A stretch of DNA of 64,000 bases from Fimadaptatus sp948467645. Its GTDB lineage: Bacteria > Bacillota > Clostridia > Christensenellales > Aristaeellaceae. Where the stretch lies: assembly GCA_948467645.1 (NCBI GenBank), contig CAOKFD010000005.1, forward strand, positions 1 to 64,000, written 5' to 3'. Positions 54,021 to 62,630 of this stretch are shown piece after piece. The position numbers and the translations under genes are program-made. Below the pieces are notes generated by a model. The model did not search any database. It worked only from the letters and a program-made list of their open reading frames with translations, and was not told the origin of the DNA. Positions within the stretch are counted from its first letter, which is position 1, and every line of letters begins with the position of its first letter.

Positions 54021-55355
54021 ATGAAGCGATTGAAGATAAGCAGTGTCAGCATATGGGGCATGGTCATTGGCATTTTGGTTGGAATGCTGTTTTTAGCGAT
54101 TTCCTACTTCGGCAATGAAGAATTCCAGGCGTTCGAAGATGCGACTGAAAAATGTATTCTCTGTGAAAAGGCTGCAAAGGACTTGCAGGACGGGTCGGAC
54201 TACCTGACTGAGCAGGTGCGGCTGTACGCCATGACCGGCCAAAAGAATTACATGGACGCGTACTTTACCGAGGCCGATTCCACCTGCCGCCGCGAAAAGG
54301 CGCTGGAACAGCTTCGCAATGACTTTGCCGGAACGGACGCTTTTGCCGCGCTTCAATCAGCATTGGACTACTCACAGAAGCTTATGGCCACGGAATACTA
54401 TTCCATGCGCCTTGTGTCCGAGGCGAAAAACTTTGAGTTTTCAGAATGGCCTATCGAAGTTCAGACTGTAACGCTTTCGGCTAACGATCAGGCGCTTTCG
54501 GCCGATGAGAAAATAGATTTGGCGCAGAAGATGGTATGCGATAACACATATCAAAATATGTGCTCTGAAATAGACAATAAAATAACGGAGTGCATGAACA
54601 GCCTGATACAGCAGACACAGGCTCAGCAATTGCGTTCATCGGCAATATTTTCAGATATGTACCGCACGCAGGAAATCGGCATACTGATATTGATGCTTAT
54701 AATGCTGGCGATGTGCATTATGGTGCGGAAGCTGATTGTGGTGCCGCTGCTGAAGTACAACGAGAACATTCGCCGCGGCGAGACGTTCGATGTTGACGGC
54801 GCTGAGGAGCTTCAGATTCTGGCTGAGACTTATAATCAGGTGTATATGGAAAATCAGGAAGCGCAGCTGCTGACTCAACATAAGGCCGAACACGACTCGC
54901 TCACCGATCTGCTTAACCGCGGGTCGTTCGATAAGATACTCAAGATTTATGAAGCCAATGGCAGCAGCTTTGCGCTGATAATAATTGACGTGGACTCGTT
55001 CAAGTCCATTAACGATACCTATGGCCATGCGGAGGGCGACGCCATACTTAAAAGCGTAGCCGCTCTCCTGGTCAACGCATTCCGCAGTGTTGACCATGTG
55101 TTCCGCATCGGCGGCGATGAGTTTGCCGTAATCATGATCGACATGAACAGCGGATTGCAATACACCATCCGCAACAAGATCGATGCGATAAACAGTGCGC
55201 TCGCCTCGGAAGCCACTAGGCTTCAGCACGTATCGTTAAGCGCGGGTGCGGCCTTCTCCGACAGGCCCAAGCCGAACGGCAATATATTCGAGGCCGCAGA
55301 TCAGGCGCTGTACCAGCGCAAGTCTAACGGCAAATCCGGATGCAGTTTCTACTAA
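54021..55355 (+). CDS. Membrane-bound GGDEF-domain diguanylate cyclase
   Basis: 444 residues. Transmembrane helix at about 10-30, an extracellular helical sensor to about 200, a second helix at about 213-235, then the GGDEF domain with DSLTDLLNRGSF, IIDVDSFKSIND and an intact RIGGDEFAV. The active site is intact; an inhibitory RxxD was not seen at the usual position. The ATG at 54021 is chosen over the GTG at 54006, which is too close to GGGGAG. Predicted to make cyclic-di-GMP in response to an envelope signal. Confidence 0.85.
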   Translation: MKRLKISSVSIWGMVIGILVGMLFLAISYFGNEEFQAFEDATEKCILCEKAAKDLQDGSDYLTEQVRLYAMTGQKNYMDAYFTEADSTCRREKALEQLRNDFAGTDAFAALQSALDYSQKLMATEYYSMRLVSEAKNFEFSEWPIEVQTVTLSANDQALSADEKIDLAQKMVCDNTYQNMCSEIDNKITECMNSLIQQTQAQQLRSSAIFSDMYRTQEIGILILMLIMLAMCIMVRKLIVVPLLKYNENIRRGETFDVDGAEELQILAETYNQVYMENQEAQLLTQHKAEHDSLTDLLNRGSFDKILKIYEANGSSFALIIIDVDSFKSINDTYGHAEGDAILKSVAALLVNAFRSVDHVFRIGGDEFAVIMIDMNSGLQYTIRNKIDAINSALASEATRLQHVSLSAGAAFSDRPKPNGNIFEAADQALYQRKSNGKSGCSFY

Positions 55356-55388
55356 GATTAATTGGCAATTGTACATGGCGAACATTTT

Positions 55389-55416
55389 GGAACTGTCTGA
55401 AAAGGCAGTCCTTTTT
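55389..55416 (+). terminator. Terminator of the GGDEF gene
   Basis: GGAACTGTC pairs with GGCAGTCC (with one bulge), followed by TTTTTATT. Confidence 0.65.
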
Positions 55417-55440
55417 ATTGGCTTCCAGTCAAAATTGTGC

Positions 55441-55600
55441 TGTACAATAAAAGTTGACATAAGGAACTCAAAGAGCCAATATATAGAAAAGGACAAACAG
55501 GAAGCAAGAAAAGATGGCTCGGAACCAACGAAAATACAACACGAAATATAATGTGCAGGCCGTAAAGCTATCGAATGAAATAGGATCATCGAAAGCAGCC
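55441..55600 (+). mobile_element. Truncated left end of an IS3-type element
   Basis: TGTACAATAAAAGTTGACA at 55441-55459 resembles IS150-subgroup IS3 left ends. The orfA-like start (MARNQRKYNTKYNVQAVKLS) begins at 55514 with a promoter-like TTGACA inside the end. The reading frame leaves transposase sequence after about 29 residues. No right end or orfB was seen. Confidence 0.55.
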
Positions 55601-55744
55601 GTCGAGACCATACCGATACTCGCAATGACGGCAAACACGTTTGCCGCCGGCAAAAAGCGTTGCCGCGACGCCGGTATAAGCGGTTACATTGCAAAGCCGA
55701 TTGATGTTGAGGCGATCGCAGCGACGCTTGAGGACAACACCTGA
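55514..55744 (+). pseudogene. Transposase-receiver chimera (IS3 orfA start joined to receiver C terminus)
   Basis: 76 residues. The first 29 match IS3 OrfA N termini (KYNVQAVKLSNEIG). From about residue 31 the sequence is the C-terminal third of a response-regulator receiver (TIPILAMTANTFA, GYIAKPID with the conserved Lys-Pro). The phosphoacceptor Asp region is missing. It is therefore an in-frame fusion of two remnants, likely non-functional as either. It would have been the end of a hybrid histidine kinase (inference). Confidence 0.65.
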
Positions 55745-55818
55745 CGCTGTAATCAGCGACTACTCCCCTGCTTTGAGATTCGTAATTGAGCAAGTTGGGC
55801 ACATATAAAGACTATTCT

Positions 55819-55864
55819 AAGACTGTCAAACGCAGATATGTTATTTGATGCGTTTGACAGTCTT
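55819..55864. promoter_or_regulatory. 16-bp palindrome overlapping a promoter
   Basis: AAGACTGTCAAACGCA (55819-55834) and TGCGTTTGACAGTCTT (55849-55864) with a 14-base loop. The right arm contains the TTGACA -35 of the following promoter. Likely operator for the TIM-barrel genes; no U tract follows, so it is not a terminator. Confidence 0.7.
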
Positions 55865-55882
55865 GCTCATATGTGCTATACT
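55854..55882 (+). promoter_or_regulatory. SigmaA promoter of the TIM-barrel operon
   Basis: Perfect TTGACA (55854-55859), 17-base spacer, TATACT (55877-55882). Confidence 0.8.
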
Positions 55883-55923
55883 CATCCCGTAAGTGCTCAT
55901 TATGATTTTGAAAGGTATTTGGC

Positions 55924-56907
55924 ATGATAAGGCTGTTCAACATGACCACCGATCAGTATGACCTCGCACGATTCAGTAGTGCGGACGATTTGCGTGAGTT
56001 TACGTGTTCGCATGGTTTGGATGGTATTGAGGTTCTGCCTATCGGAAAGCCGGATAGTCTTAGTTGGATACCGCCCGAACTTGTGCCGGGAATACACCTA
56101 AGCTATTATAACAGCTGGTACGATGCGTATATTGGCGATGAGGAGAAAGTTATCGCTGAATATGGCAGTCTGGCAGAGGCAGAGCGCATACTGGGAGGGC
56201 CTGCGCGAGAAATCGCTTTACGGCTGCGGGCGCAGTTGGATTTTTGTCAAAAGCTAGGCGTAAAGTACGTCGTATGGCATGTGGGCAATATAACGCTTAG
56301 CGAGACTGCGGCGTGCCGTTTCGAGCATGACAGTGCATCCGTCATAAGCGCCGCAATTGAGATTATCAATGCTGCGTTGGATGGACAAAAGTATAGCTTT
56401 GACTTTTTAGTTGAGAATCTGTGGGGGCCGGGCTTTACTTTTACAGAGCCGGAGCTTACGCGCACATTGCTGGAAGGCATTGAATACCCGCGCAAAGGCA
56501 TAATGCTGGACGTTGGACATCTGATGCACACGGGCAGTATGAACGTTGATACGCCTGAGCAGGGCGTTGCATACGTCCATAAATGGCTGGATGTGCATGG
56601 CGACATGTGCCGGTATATTCGCGGAGTGCACCTGCACTGTGGCGCAAGCGGCGCGTTTATGCGGCGGTTGGCGCAGAAACCGCCTGTACCTACCGGCAGT
56701 TATTTTGACAAGCTGTGCGCCATATATGAAAGCGTACTTAAACTTGACCCGCATATTCCCTTGGTTTGCCCCGGCGTGCGCGAATTGATAGATCGCATTT
56801 CGCCTGAATACCTCACGTATGAGTTCCTAACGTCTGACAGAGCACAGCACTCGGCGTACATTGATGCGCAGAATGCTGCTTTAGGATATATACCGCCGCA
56901 TAGCTGA
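55924..56907 (+). CDS. Sugar phosphate isomerase/epimerase-like TIM barrel
   Basis: 327 residues of the AP_endonuc_2 / xylose-isomerase-like barrel: VVWHVGN, FLVENLWGPG (Glu ligand), MLDVGHLMH (Asp and His) and GVHLHCG (His). Conserved metal positions seem present. Substrate unknown. It starts 41 bases after the promoter; the second barrel follows 46 bases later. Confidence 0.75.
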   Translation: MIRLFNMTTDQYDLARFSSADDLREFTCSHGLDGIEVLPIGKPDSLSWIPPELVPGIHLSYYNSWYDAYIGDEEKVIAEYGSLAEAERILGGPAREIALRLRAQLDFCQKLGVKYVVWHVGNITLSETAACRFEHDSASVISAAIEIINAALDGQKYSFDFLVENLWGPGFTFTEPELTRTLLEGIEYPRKGIMLDVGHLMHTGSMNVDTPEQGVAYVHKWLDVHGDMCRYIRGVHLHCGASGAFMRRLAQKPPVPTGSYFDKLCAIYESVLKLDPHIPLVCPGVRELIDRISPEYLTYEFLTSDRAQHSAYIDAQNAALGYIPPHS

Positions 56908-56953
56908 CAGGCGTGTGCGCAGATATATTGATACTACAATGGAGGAATTGAAA

Positions 56954-57802
56954 ATGAAGTTTTCGCTGTTTACAGTAATGGTTCCCGCATGGTCGCCGGA
57001 AGAAGTTGTCAAGAAGCTCAAGGAATACGGCTACGACGGCGTTGAATGGCGCGTAAGGGATGTGCCCAAGGCCGCACCCGATCCCATGCCTGCACGCGAT
57101 CAGCTGTTCTGGCAGTACAATCGCGCTACGCTGGACATCGATAACATAGCTGAGGACGCTGCGCGCGCCGCCAAGCTTTGCGATGAGAACGGCCTGGAGA
57201 AGCTGTCTTTGGCTTCCTACCTCATGCCGCGCGAACTGGACAAGGTGGAAGCGCTGCTGGCCGCCGCTTCGGATAACGGCTTTAAGATGATTCGCCTGTT
57301 CCCGGACAGCTACAAGGGCGACGTTCCCTATCGCGAGCTGTTCTCGGATGTGCGCTCCAAGCTGTTCACGGTAGAGCGCTTATGCAAGAAGTACGGTGTA
57401 CAGGCCAACCTTGAAATACACATGAATACCATCATACCCAGCGCCAGCGCCGCGTACCGCCTGATCGAGGGCATGGACGAAGACTTGATCGGCGTTGTAT
57501 TTGACGCGGGCAACATGGTATACGAGGGCTTTGAGAACTATCAGTTCGGCATGGAGCTACTCGATCGCCATGTGCACCATGTACATATTAAGGACTCCAC
57601 TTGGGCACCCAACAAGGAAGGCAAGCTGGCTCCCGGATTTGCGGAAATCGGCAAGGGCGTTGTCAATTACGAAAAGCTGTTTGATGCGCTGCACAAGATC
57701 GGTTATGACAACTACCTGTCGTTCGAGGACTTCTCCGTTTCCAAGTCCGACGACGATAAGCTTCGTGACAATCTGGCATTCATCAAGGAAAAACTCGGAT
57801 AA
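56954..57802 (+). CDS. Sugar phosphate isomerase/epimerase
   Basis: 282 residues. Barrel signature: YGYDGVEWRV at the start, ANLEIHMNTI (Glu), VVFDAGNMVYEG (Asp), VHHVHIKD (His) and LSFEDFS (Glu). Typical of hydroxypyruvate-isomerase/tagatose-epimerase-like enzymes. The ATG at 56954 follows GGAGG. Shares the operon with the previous gene. Confidence 0.85.
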   Translation: MKFSLFTVMVPAWSPEEVVKKLKEYGYDGVEWRVRDVPKAAPDPMPARDQLFWQYNRATLDIDNIAEDAARAAKLCDENGLEKLSLASYLMPRELDKVEALLAAASDNGFKMIRLFPDSYKGDVPYRELFSDVRSKLFTVERLCKKYGVQANLEIHMNTIIPSASAAYRLIEGMDEDLIGVVFDAGNMVYEGFENYQFGMELLDRHVHHVHIKDSTWAPNKEGKLAPGFAEIGKGVVNYEKLFDALHKIGYDNYLSFEDFSVSKSDDDKLRDNLAFIKEKLG

Positions 57803-57812
57803 GGAAGCAATA

Positions 57813-57842
57813 TTTAAGCCACCCGCCAATGGGTGGCTTAAA
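57813..57842. terminator. Bidirectional terminator
   Basis: TTTAAGCCACCC (57813-57824) pairs with GGGTGGCTTAAA (57831-57842) between convergent genes. Confidence 0.75.
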
Positions 57843-57853
57843 TTATATTATCA

Positions 57854-58762
57854 TCAGTATTCGTAGCTATCGCACATGTGCTTTTTCAGTACGCAATCAA
57901 CCACATAATTGCCTTTCGACGTAAGCAAGTACCAGCACAGATTGTAATCATCATTTTCAGAAAGCCAGTTGGAATATATCAATCCGGCGTAATATAAGAC
58001 CGTATCGCTTTCGCGGGTGCTGTTCGCCATTGTTATGGCTTCATTCAGCGGCATCGGCGATATATCCTGATCTGAATATGACCAGTCGTGCCATTGCAGC
58101 GTAAGGCCGGACAGTCCGTCAACGCCTATGTGCGCCATTACGACTTCACCCTGAATTGGTATGCCGTCACTGCTTAGATGTGCAAAGCGGAAGCTATGCA
58201 TAGTCTTCGACTCGTATTCTTTTTCATATTCAGAATCGCTCATCCAGCGATCAGTCGCATTATTCCAACGCATTGCTGCCAATTGCGCCGGGTCTTGTGT
58301 GGTCAGCCATTGCGCATCTATCACGCCTTCGAGTATTGCCTTAGTTACTATAATGCTCTCGCTGGGCAATATATTCATTGCGGGCGCGGCGTATTCGGCA
58401 CCGCGTTCGCCGGTTATCATGGGATTGTAATACCAGAATTCATCATCCTCCAGATTTAGCGAAGCATGTTTGTATTCCCACGGCTGTTCACCGCCAAGGC
58501 TGCGATAAGTTACATTGTCGGAATCGTCATCATCATTTTGCATCCAGCCTTCGGTCATCAATCTGTTAAGAACCGACGCTACATCGAGCAGCGACTGGCC
58601 GCGGCGTACGTTGGCCGGATAGTAATTTTCACCGTCTGAATCGGGCAACTGTGCATTTTCGGCAAGCGTTATGTGCGACCATGATGTGTCCTGATCGGCG
58701 CTTACCGTAATGGCGCTGAACATCATTAGCGTTGAGATGAGCAGACAAATAAGCTTTTTCAT
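57854..58762 (-). CDS. Exported protein of unknown function
   Basis: 302 residues with a signal peptide (about 1-22, ending VSADQ). Acidic and Trp/Tyr rich; no domain recognised. AAAGGGAGGG precedes the ATG at 58762, which was preferred to a start 55 codons upstream. It ends the response regulator/kinase cluster and could be part of its regulon (inference). Confidence 0.7.
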   Translation of the reverse strand: MKKLICLLISTLMMFSAITVSADQDTSWSHITLAENAQLPDSDGENYYPANVRRGQSLLDVASVLNRLMTEGWMQNDDDDSDNVTYRSLGGEQPWEYKHASLNLEDDEFWYYNPMITGERGAEYAAPAMNILPSESIIVTKAILEGVIDAQWLTTQDPAQLAAMRWNNATDRWMSDSEYEKEYESKTMHSFRFAHLSSDGIPIQGEVVMAHIGVDGLSGLTLQWHDWSYSDQDISPMPLNEAITMANSTRESDTVLYYAGLIYSNWLSENDDYNLCWYLLTSKGNYVVDCVLKKHMCDSYEY

Positions 58763-58820
58763 TATATTCCCTCCCTTTCTGTACCTGAATTTTAGCATGG
58801 CTTTGTATCGAAACTGTAAC

Positions 58821-59492
58821 TTAGCTTGCCGAAAGCGAGTAGGATATAAGTCCCACGTTCGGCATTGTAACAACCGTAACTGTATAGAATGTACCCGAAA
58901 TTGCAGCCGATTGAGACATAATGCCATTTCGCGACGCTGAGCCGGTGCTTTCTTTTATGGAATCATAGCCCCAATATGCGGCAAAGCGCCTAAGCAGTTC
59001 CATTAGCGATACATTGCTTAGCCATTGTGCTAGTTCATCAGGGGTGCATTGATACTCTATTACAAGGCAGCGATCGCTCTGCACATCTAAAATGGTATGC
59101 GTCCTAACTTCAGATGAGTCCTGCTCTGAATCAATGTACTCATAGCGGGCTGTATATCCTTTAGGCAGGATAGTAAGATATTTCGACCGCACATTTGATG
59201 CGGTTGCTGCCGCGGGAATTAAGTCTGCTTTGCACAATTCACTCAGAAGGCCGAACAAACTATCGTCAGATTGTTCGGTGATTACGGCGGTTATATTTGT
59301 CGCGCCGTTTCGGTAAGCATTAAGCGCGATTGCACGGTTTCGCAGTGTGCCGCTGTATTCGTAATGTGCATCGTCATCAACCTGCCATACATGCGTGCCG
59401 AATATGTCCTGAAGTGCGGCGACTCCAAATGGCAAAGCTAAACCTGCAATCAAGGCAACCGCAAGAATAAGTATCCGTATACGTTTAGTCAT
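58821..59492 (-). CDS. Exported or membrane-anchored protein in the two-component operon
   Basis: 223 residues. An N-terminal hydrophobic segment (about 5-25) anchors or exports it; the rest is globular with no recognised domain. It overlaps the kinase gene by 8 bases (start at 59492, GAGG 9 bases upstream; 59498 is the alternative). Such proteins next to kinases often modulate sensing. Confidence 0.6.
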   Translation of the reverse strand: MTKRIRILILAVALIAGLALPFGVAALQDIFGTHVWQVDDDAHYEYSGTLRNRAIALNAYRNGATNITAVITEQSDDSLFGLLSELCKADLIPAAATASNVRSKYLTILPKGYTARYEYIDSEQDSSEVRTHTILDVQSDRCLVIEYQCTPDELAQWLSNVSLMELLRRFAAYWGYDSIKESTGSASRNGIMSQSAAISGTFYTVTVVTMPNVGLISYSLSAS

Positions 59493-60768
59493 CGGCATTT
59501 ACCTCATCAAGCAGCAGTATGGCGCATGTGCCTCGTCCCGGAGTGCTTTCAAATCGCAGTTCGCCGTTATGCGCTTTTGCGATTTCGGCGCACAGTGCCA
59601 AGCCTAATCCTGCGCCGCCCTGATCACGCGAGCGCGATTTATCCACGCGATAAAAAGGTTCGGTTATTCGCGTGAGTTCTTCCGGCGGCATTCCCCTGCC
59701 ATTGTCGGTAACGGATATACATATGCGATTATTCTGCTGCATTTCTGCTACTTGCACATTTGTGCCTCCTGACTTTAATGCGTTATCTATCAGGTTGTTA
59801 AGCAGTGTACTCAGCAGAGCATCGTCGCCTCGTACAAAATGTGGTTCCGTGTGGCATTTGAGAGGCACACCGAATTCTTTTGCACGCAAAGCAACGATCT
59901 GACATACGTTCTCCACAAGCCAAGCTGCGGATATAATCTTAGTATCGATAGCGTCTTCATTCAGTAAAATCAGCTTCATCAGTTTTTCAGACATGTCGCT
60001 AAGCCGGCGGCCTTCCTTGAATATGTACTGGGCCGCCTGCATATTTTCATACTCGGCCATGCGGCCTGAACGAATAAGCTCCGCATGGCCCATTATCGCC
60101 GTAAGAGGCGTTTTTATCTCGTGCGATAATGCGGATATGAATCTATCGCGACGCTCCATTTGGCCTGTGAGCGCGTCGGTCATGCTGTTAAATGCCTGCG
60201 CCAATACGCCCGTTTCGCCCTCGCTCGGTTGTGCACGTATAGTGTAATCGCCATGTGCAATTTTTGCGCAGGTTTCGGCAAGCTGCTCAATCGGGCCCGT
60301 AAGTTCGTGGGCGATGGCTTTAAGCGCGGCTGCATATATTAACATCACGGATATGTATAGCACCGCATAATTTAGGAGCATCTTTCGCCGCGCTTCAAGT
60401 ACATCCGCTATGCTTTGGTTTATAATAAACGAATAGGCGCGTCCGCTCAAAGTCACGTTCATTGACAATGACATGGTGCTGCCATTCAGCACTATGCTAT
60501 CCTCGCCTATATCTTCCGAAAGAGCGCAGTCTAACTGCTCAATTATATCGCATACCATATTGTCGGTAAGCTCAATGCCCTGCAATGCGTAATTGGCCGT
60601 GGCCGCTTCAATTGCCTTGCGGGCATCGCCTCCGCGCGACTCAAGCGTATGCGCGGCTTGCGACAACTGATCCGAAAAAGTAATGCCTACTATCGCAGAT
60701 GTAAGTATACCTAAAGCAATCGCCAGCACAGCCAAGCATGTGCAGGTAAGTTTAGCGCTTAGTTTCAT
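59485..60768 (-). CDS. Sensor histidine kinase (EnvZ/BaeS type)
   Basis: 427 residues. Two transmembrane helices (about 10-32 and 130-150) flank an extracellular sensor, followed by HAMP (about 155-205), the H box ALSHEIKTPLTA (H216), N box NLIDNALKSG, G1 DNGRGMPPE and G2 GAGLGLALC. ATGA overlap with the regulator. Membrane-bound sensor of an unknown envelope signal. Confidence 0.92.
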   Translation of the reverse strand: MKLSAKLTCTCLAVLAIALGILTSAIVGITFSDQLSQAAHTLESRGGDARKAIEAATANYALQGIELTDNMVCDIIEQLDCALSEDIGEDSIVLNGSTMSLSMNVTLSGRAYSFIINQSIADVLEARRKMLLNYAVLYISVMLIYAAALKAIAHELTGPIEQLAETCAKIAHGDYTIRAQPSEGETGVLAQAFNSMTDALTGQMERRDRFISALSHEIKTPLTAIMGHAELIRSGRMAEYENMQAAQYIFKEGRRLSDMSEKLMKLILLNEDAIDTKIISAAWLVENVCQIVALRAKEFGVPLKCHTEPHFVRGDDALLSTLLNNLIDNALKSGGTNVQVAEMQQNNRICISVTDNGRGMPPEELTRITEPFYRVDKSRSRDQGGAGLGLALCAEIAKAHNGELRFESTPGRGTCAILLLDEVNADD

Positions 60769-61421
60769 ACATTACTGTCCAAGCGGTAGCCTATTCGATT
60801 TAGCGTGCGCAGTCTGCGCTCCCAACCGAGTTTTTTGCGCAGTCGCGTTATATGCAGATCGACGGTGCGCGTATCGCCGTTAAACTCGCCGCCCCATACC
60901 CTTTCGTATATAGTTTCCCGGAAAAGCGCACAATCGCGATTGTGCATCAGAAATTCGGCCAGTGCAAATTCGCGTGCAGTCAGCGTCACATCGTTTCCGG
61001 CACGCGTGGCTTTCTTTGCCTGAGTATCCAATTGCACGTCACCTAACTCCAATATACTGCTGCCGCCCCGGCGACGCATTACGGCGTCTATACGCGCCTT
61101 GAGCTCCATCATTTCAAAGGGCTTTACTATGTAATCGTCTGCGCCCAGACGCAGGCCTTTTACCTTATCCTCGACCGAGCCGCGAGCGGTTATAAAAATT
61201 ACCGGCACTCCCATGGGCGCAAGCATATTCATAAGCTCAAACCCATCTGCGCCGGGCAGCATAACGTCCAAAAGCACCATATCCCAAGCGCAGTTTTCCT
61301 CCAGCATATCCGCCGCGCGTATGCCGTCATATGCGCATGTGCATATATGGCCGTCCTGCTCCAAGCCTTTTTGCATAAACGCTGCTATTGGCTTTTCGTC
61401 CTCTACAATCAGTATGCGCAC
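60765..61421 (-). CDS. OmpR-family response regulator
   Basis: 218 residues. Receiver: VEDEKP, LLDVMLPGADG (D52), VIFITARG, IVKPFEM (Lys). C-terminal winged helix (TLTAREFALAEFLM, DLHITRLRKKLG). First gene of the operon; GGGGGG precedes the ATG. Confidence 0.93.
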   Translation of the reverse strand: MRILIVEDEKPIAAFMQKGLEQDGHICTCAYDGIRAADMLEENCAWDMVLLDVMLPGADGFELMNMLAPMGVPVIFITARGSVEDKVKGLRLGADDYIVKPFEMMELKARIDAVMRRRGGSSILELGDVQLDTQAKKATRAGNDVTLTAREFALAEFLMHNRDCALFRETIYERVWGGEFNGDTRTVDLHITRLRKKLGWERRLRTLNRIGYRLDSNV

Positions 61422-61487
61422 GTAATCCCCCCTAACCCATATATATTAGAGCGCAGTTGTATCCGATTTGTTTCATGCATTATGCAA

Positions 61488-61545
61488 AATGTCGCCGCCG
61501 AACGGATTGCGCACAGGCAATCTTGTTTATCGGCGACGACATTTA
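61488..61545 (-). terminator. Hairpin after the aldo/keto reductase gene
   Basis: AAATGTCGCCGCCG and CGGCGACGACATTT arms with an inner stem GATTGCC-GCAATC; weak T tract. Confidence 0.5.
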
Positions 61546-61565
61546 CGTATCTATCTTATAATAGC

Positions 61566-62597
61566 CTATTTCTGCTGATCGGTATACTCGGCATACAGCT
61601 TACGATAGAATTTCAAGCTTTCAGTTATCAGCTCATAGGGCTTCAGATGGTAAGGACAGCGCGTTGAGCATACGCCGCAATGTATGCAGTCCTCGACCTT
61701 GTCCATCTGCGCCTTGAACTCAGGCTGCATCCACGGGCCTATGGGCGAGCGTGTAAGCAGCTGTATAAGCCGCGACGCGTTGTTAAGCGGTATGCCCACG
61801 GGACAGGGCATACAATAGCCGCAACCGCGGCAGAAAGAACCTATCAGCTCCTTGCGGTCCTTTTCAATTACAGCCAGCAGTTCATCGTTTAGCGTTACGC
61901 CTTCGCGATCGGCCGCTAGGAATTCCTCCAGCTCGCTTTGACGTTGTATGCCGTATATCGGCACTACGCCCTTATGCGCACGCATGAACGCATGTATCGC
62001 GCGCGCATTGGTGAGCAGGCCACCCGACAATGCCTTCATTGCGATAAAACCCATACCGCTGCTTATGCACTTTTCGACCAGCTTTGTATCGTCTTCGGAC
62101 GCGAGATAGCTGAACGGAAACTGCAGCGTATCGAAATTGCCGCTGTCGATGGCTTCGTTTGCGAATTTCAGCGAATGCTGGGTAAGGCCTATAAAGCGTA
62201 TCTTGCCCTGCTGTTTGGCCTTTAGCGCCGCGTCGTACAGTCCGTCCGCACCGCCGGGCGCAATCGTGAACTGACGATTGTGGAACTGATAAACGTCTAT
62301 ATAGTCGGTCTTGAGCATACGCAGACTGGTCTCAAGGTCTTTCATATAATCCGCGCCGTTTTCAGCCGGAGACTTGGATGTTATCACGATGTTGTGGCGT
62401 ACGTCAGAAAGCGCCTTGCCGATTTTCTCCTCGCTGTCGCTGTATGCGCGTGCGGTATCGAAGAAACGTACTCCATTGTCGTACGCACTGCGCAGCAACC
62501 GCACGCCATCCTCCATATTACAGCGCTGCACGGGCAGCGCGCCAAAAGATACCGAGGTAGCCTCCAGCCCGGTTTTACCGAGTATTATCTTATCCAT
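61566..62597 (-). CDS. Aldo/keto reductase with C-terminal 4Fe-4S domain
   Basis: 343 residues. AKR tetrad: FDTARAYSDSE (Asp, Tyr), VITSKSP (Lys), YQFHNRQF (His). The C terminus has two ferredoxin-type motifs: CRGCGYCMPCP and CIHCGVCSTRCP. Oxidoreductase likely coupled to ferredoxin in anaerobes. It lies 33 bases downstream of the GH42 gene on the same strand. Confidence 0.88.
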   Translation of the reverse strand: MDKIILGKTGLEATSVSFGALPVQRCNMEDGVRLLRSAYDNGVRFFDTARAYSDSEEKIGKALSDVRHNIVITSKSPAENGADYMKDLETSLRMLKTDYIDVYQFHNRQFTIAPGGADGLYDAALKAKQQGKIRFIGLTQHSLKFANEAIDSGNFDTLQFPFSYLASEDDTKLVEKCISSGMGFIAMKALSGGLLTNARAIHAFMRAHKGVVPIYGIQRQSELEEFLAADREGVTLNDELLAVIEKDRKELIGSFCRGCGYCMPCPVGIPLNNASRLIQLLTRSPIGPWMQPEFKAQMDKVEDCIHCGVCSTRCPYHLKPYELITESLKFYRKLYAEYTDQQK

Positions 62598-62630
62598 GTA
62601 TTATGCTTCTCCTTTCGTACATTGATAATG

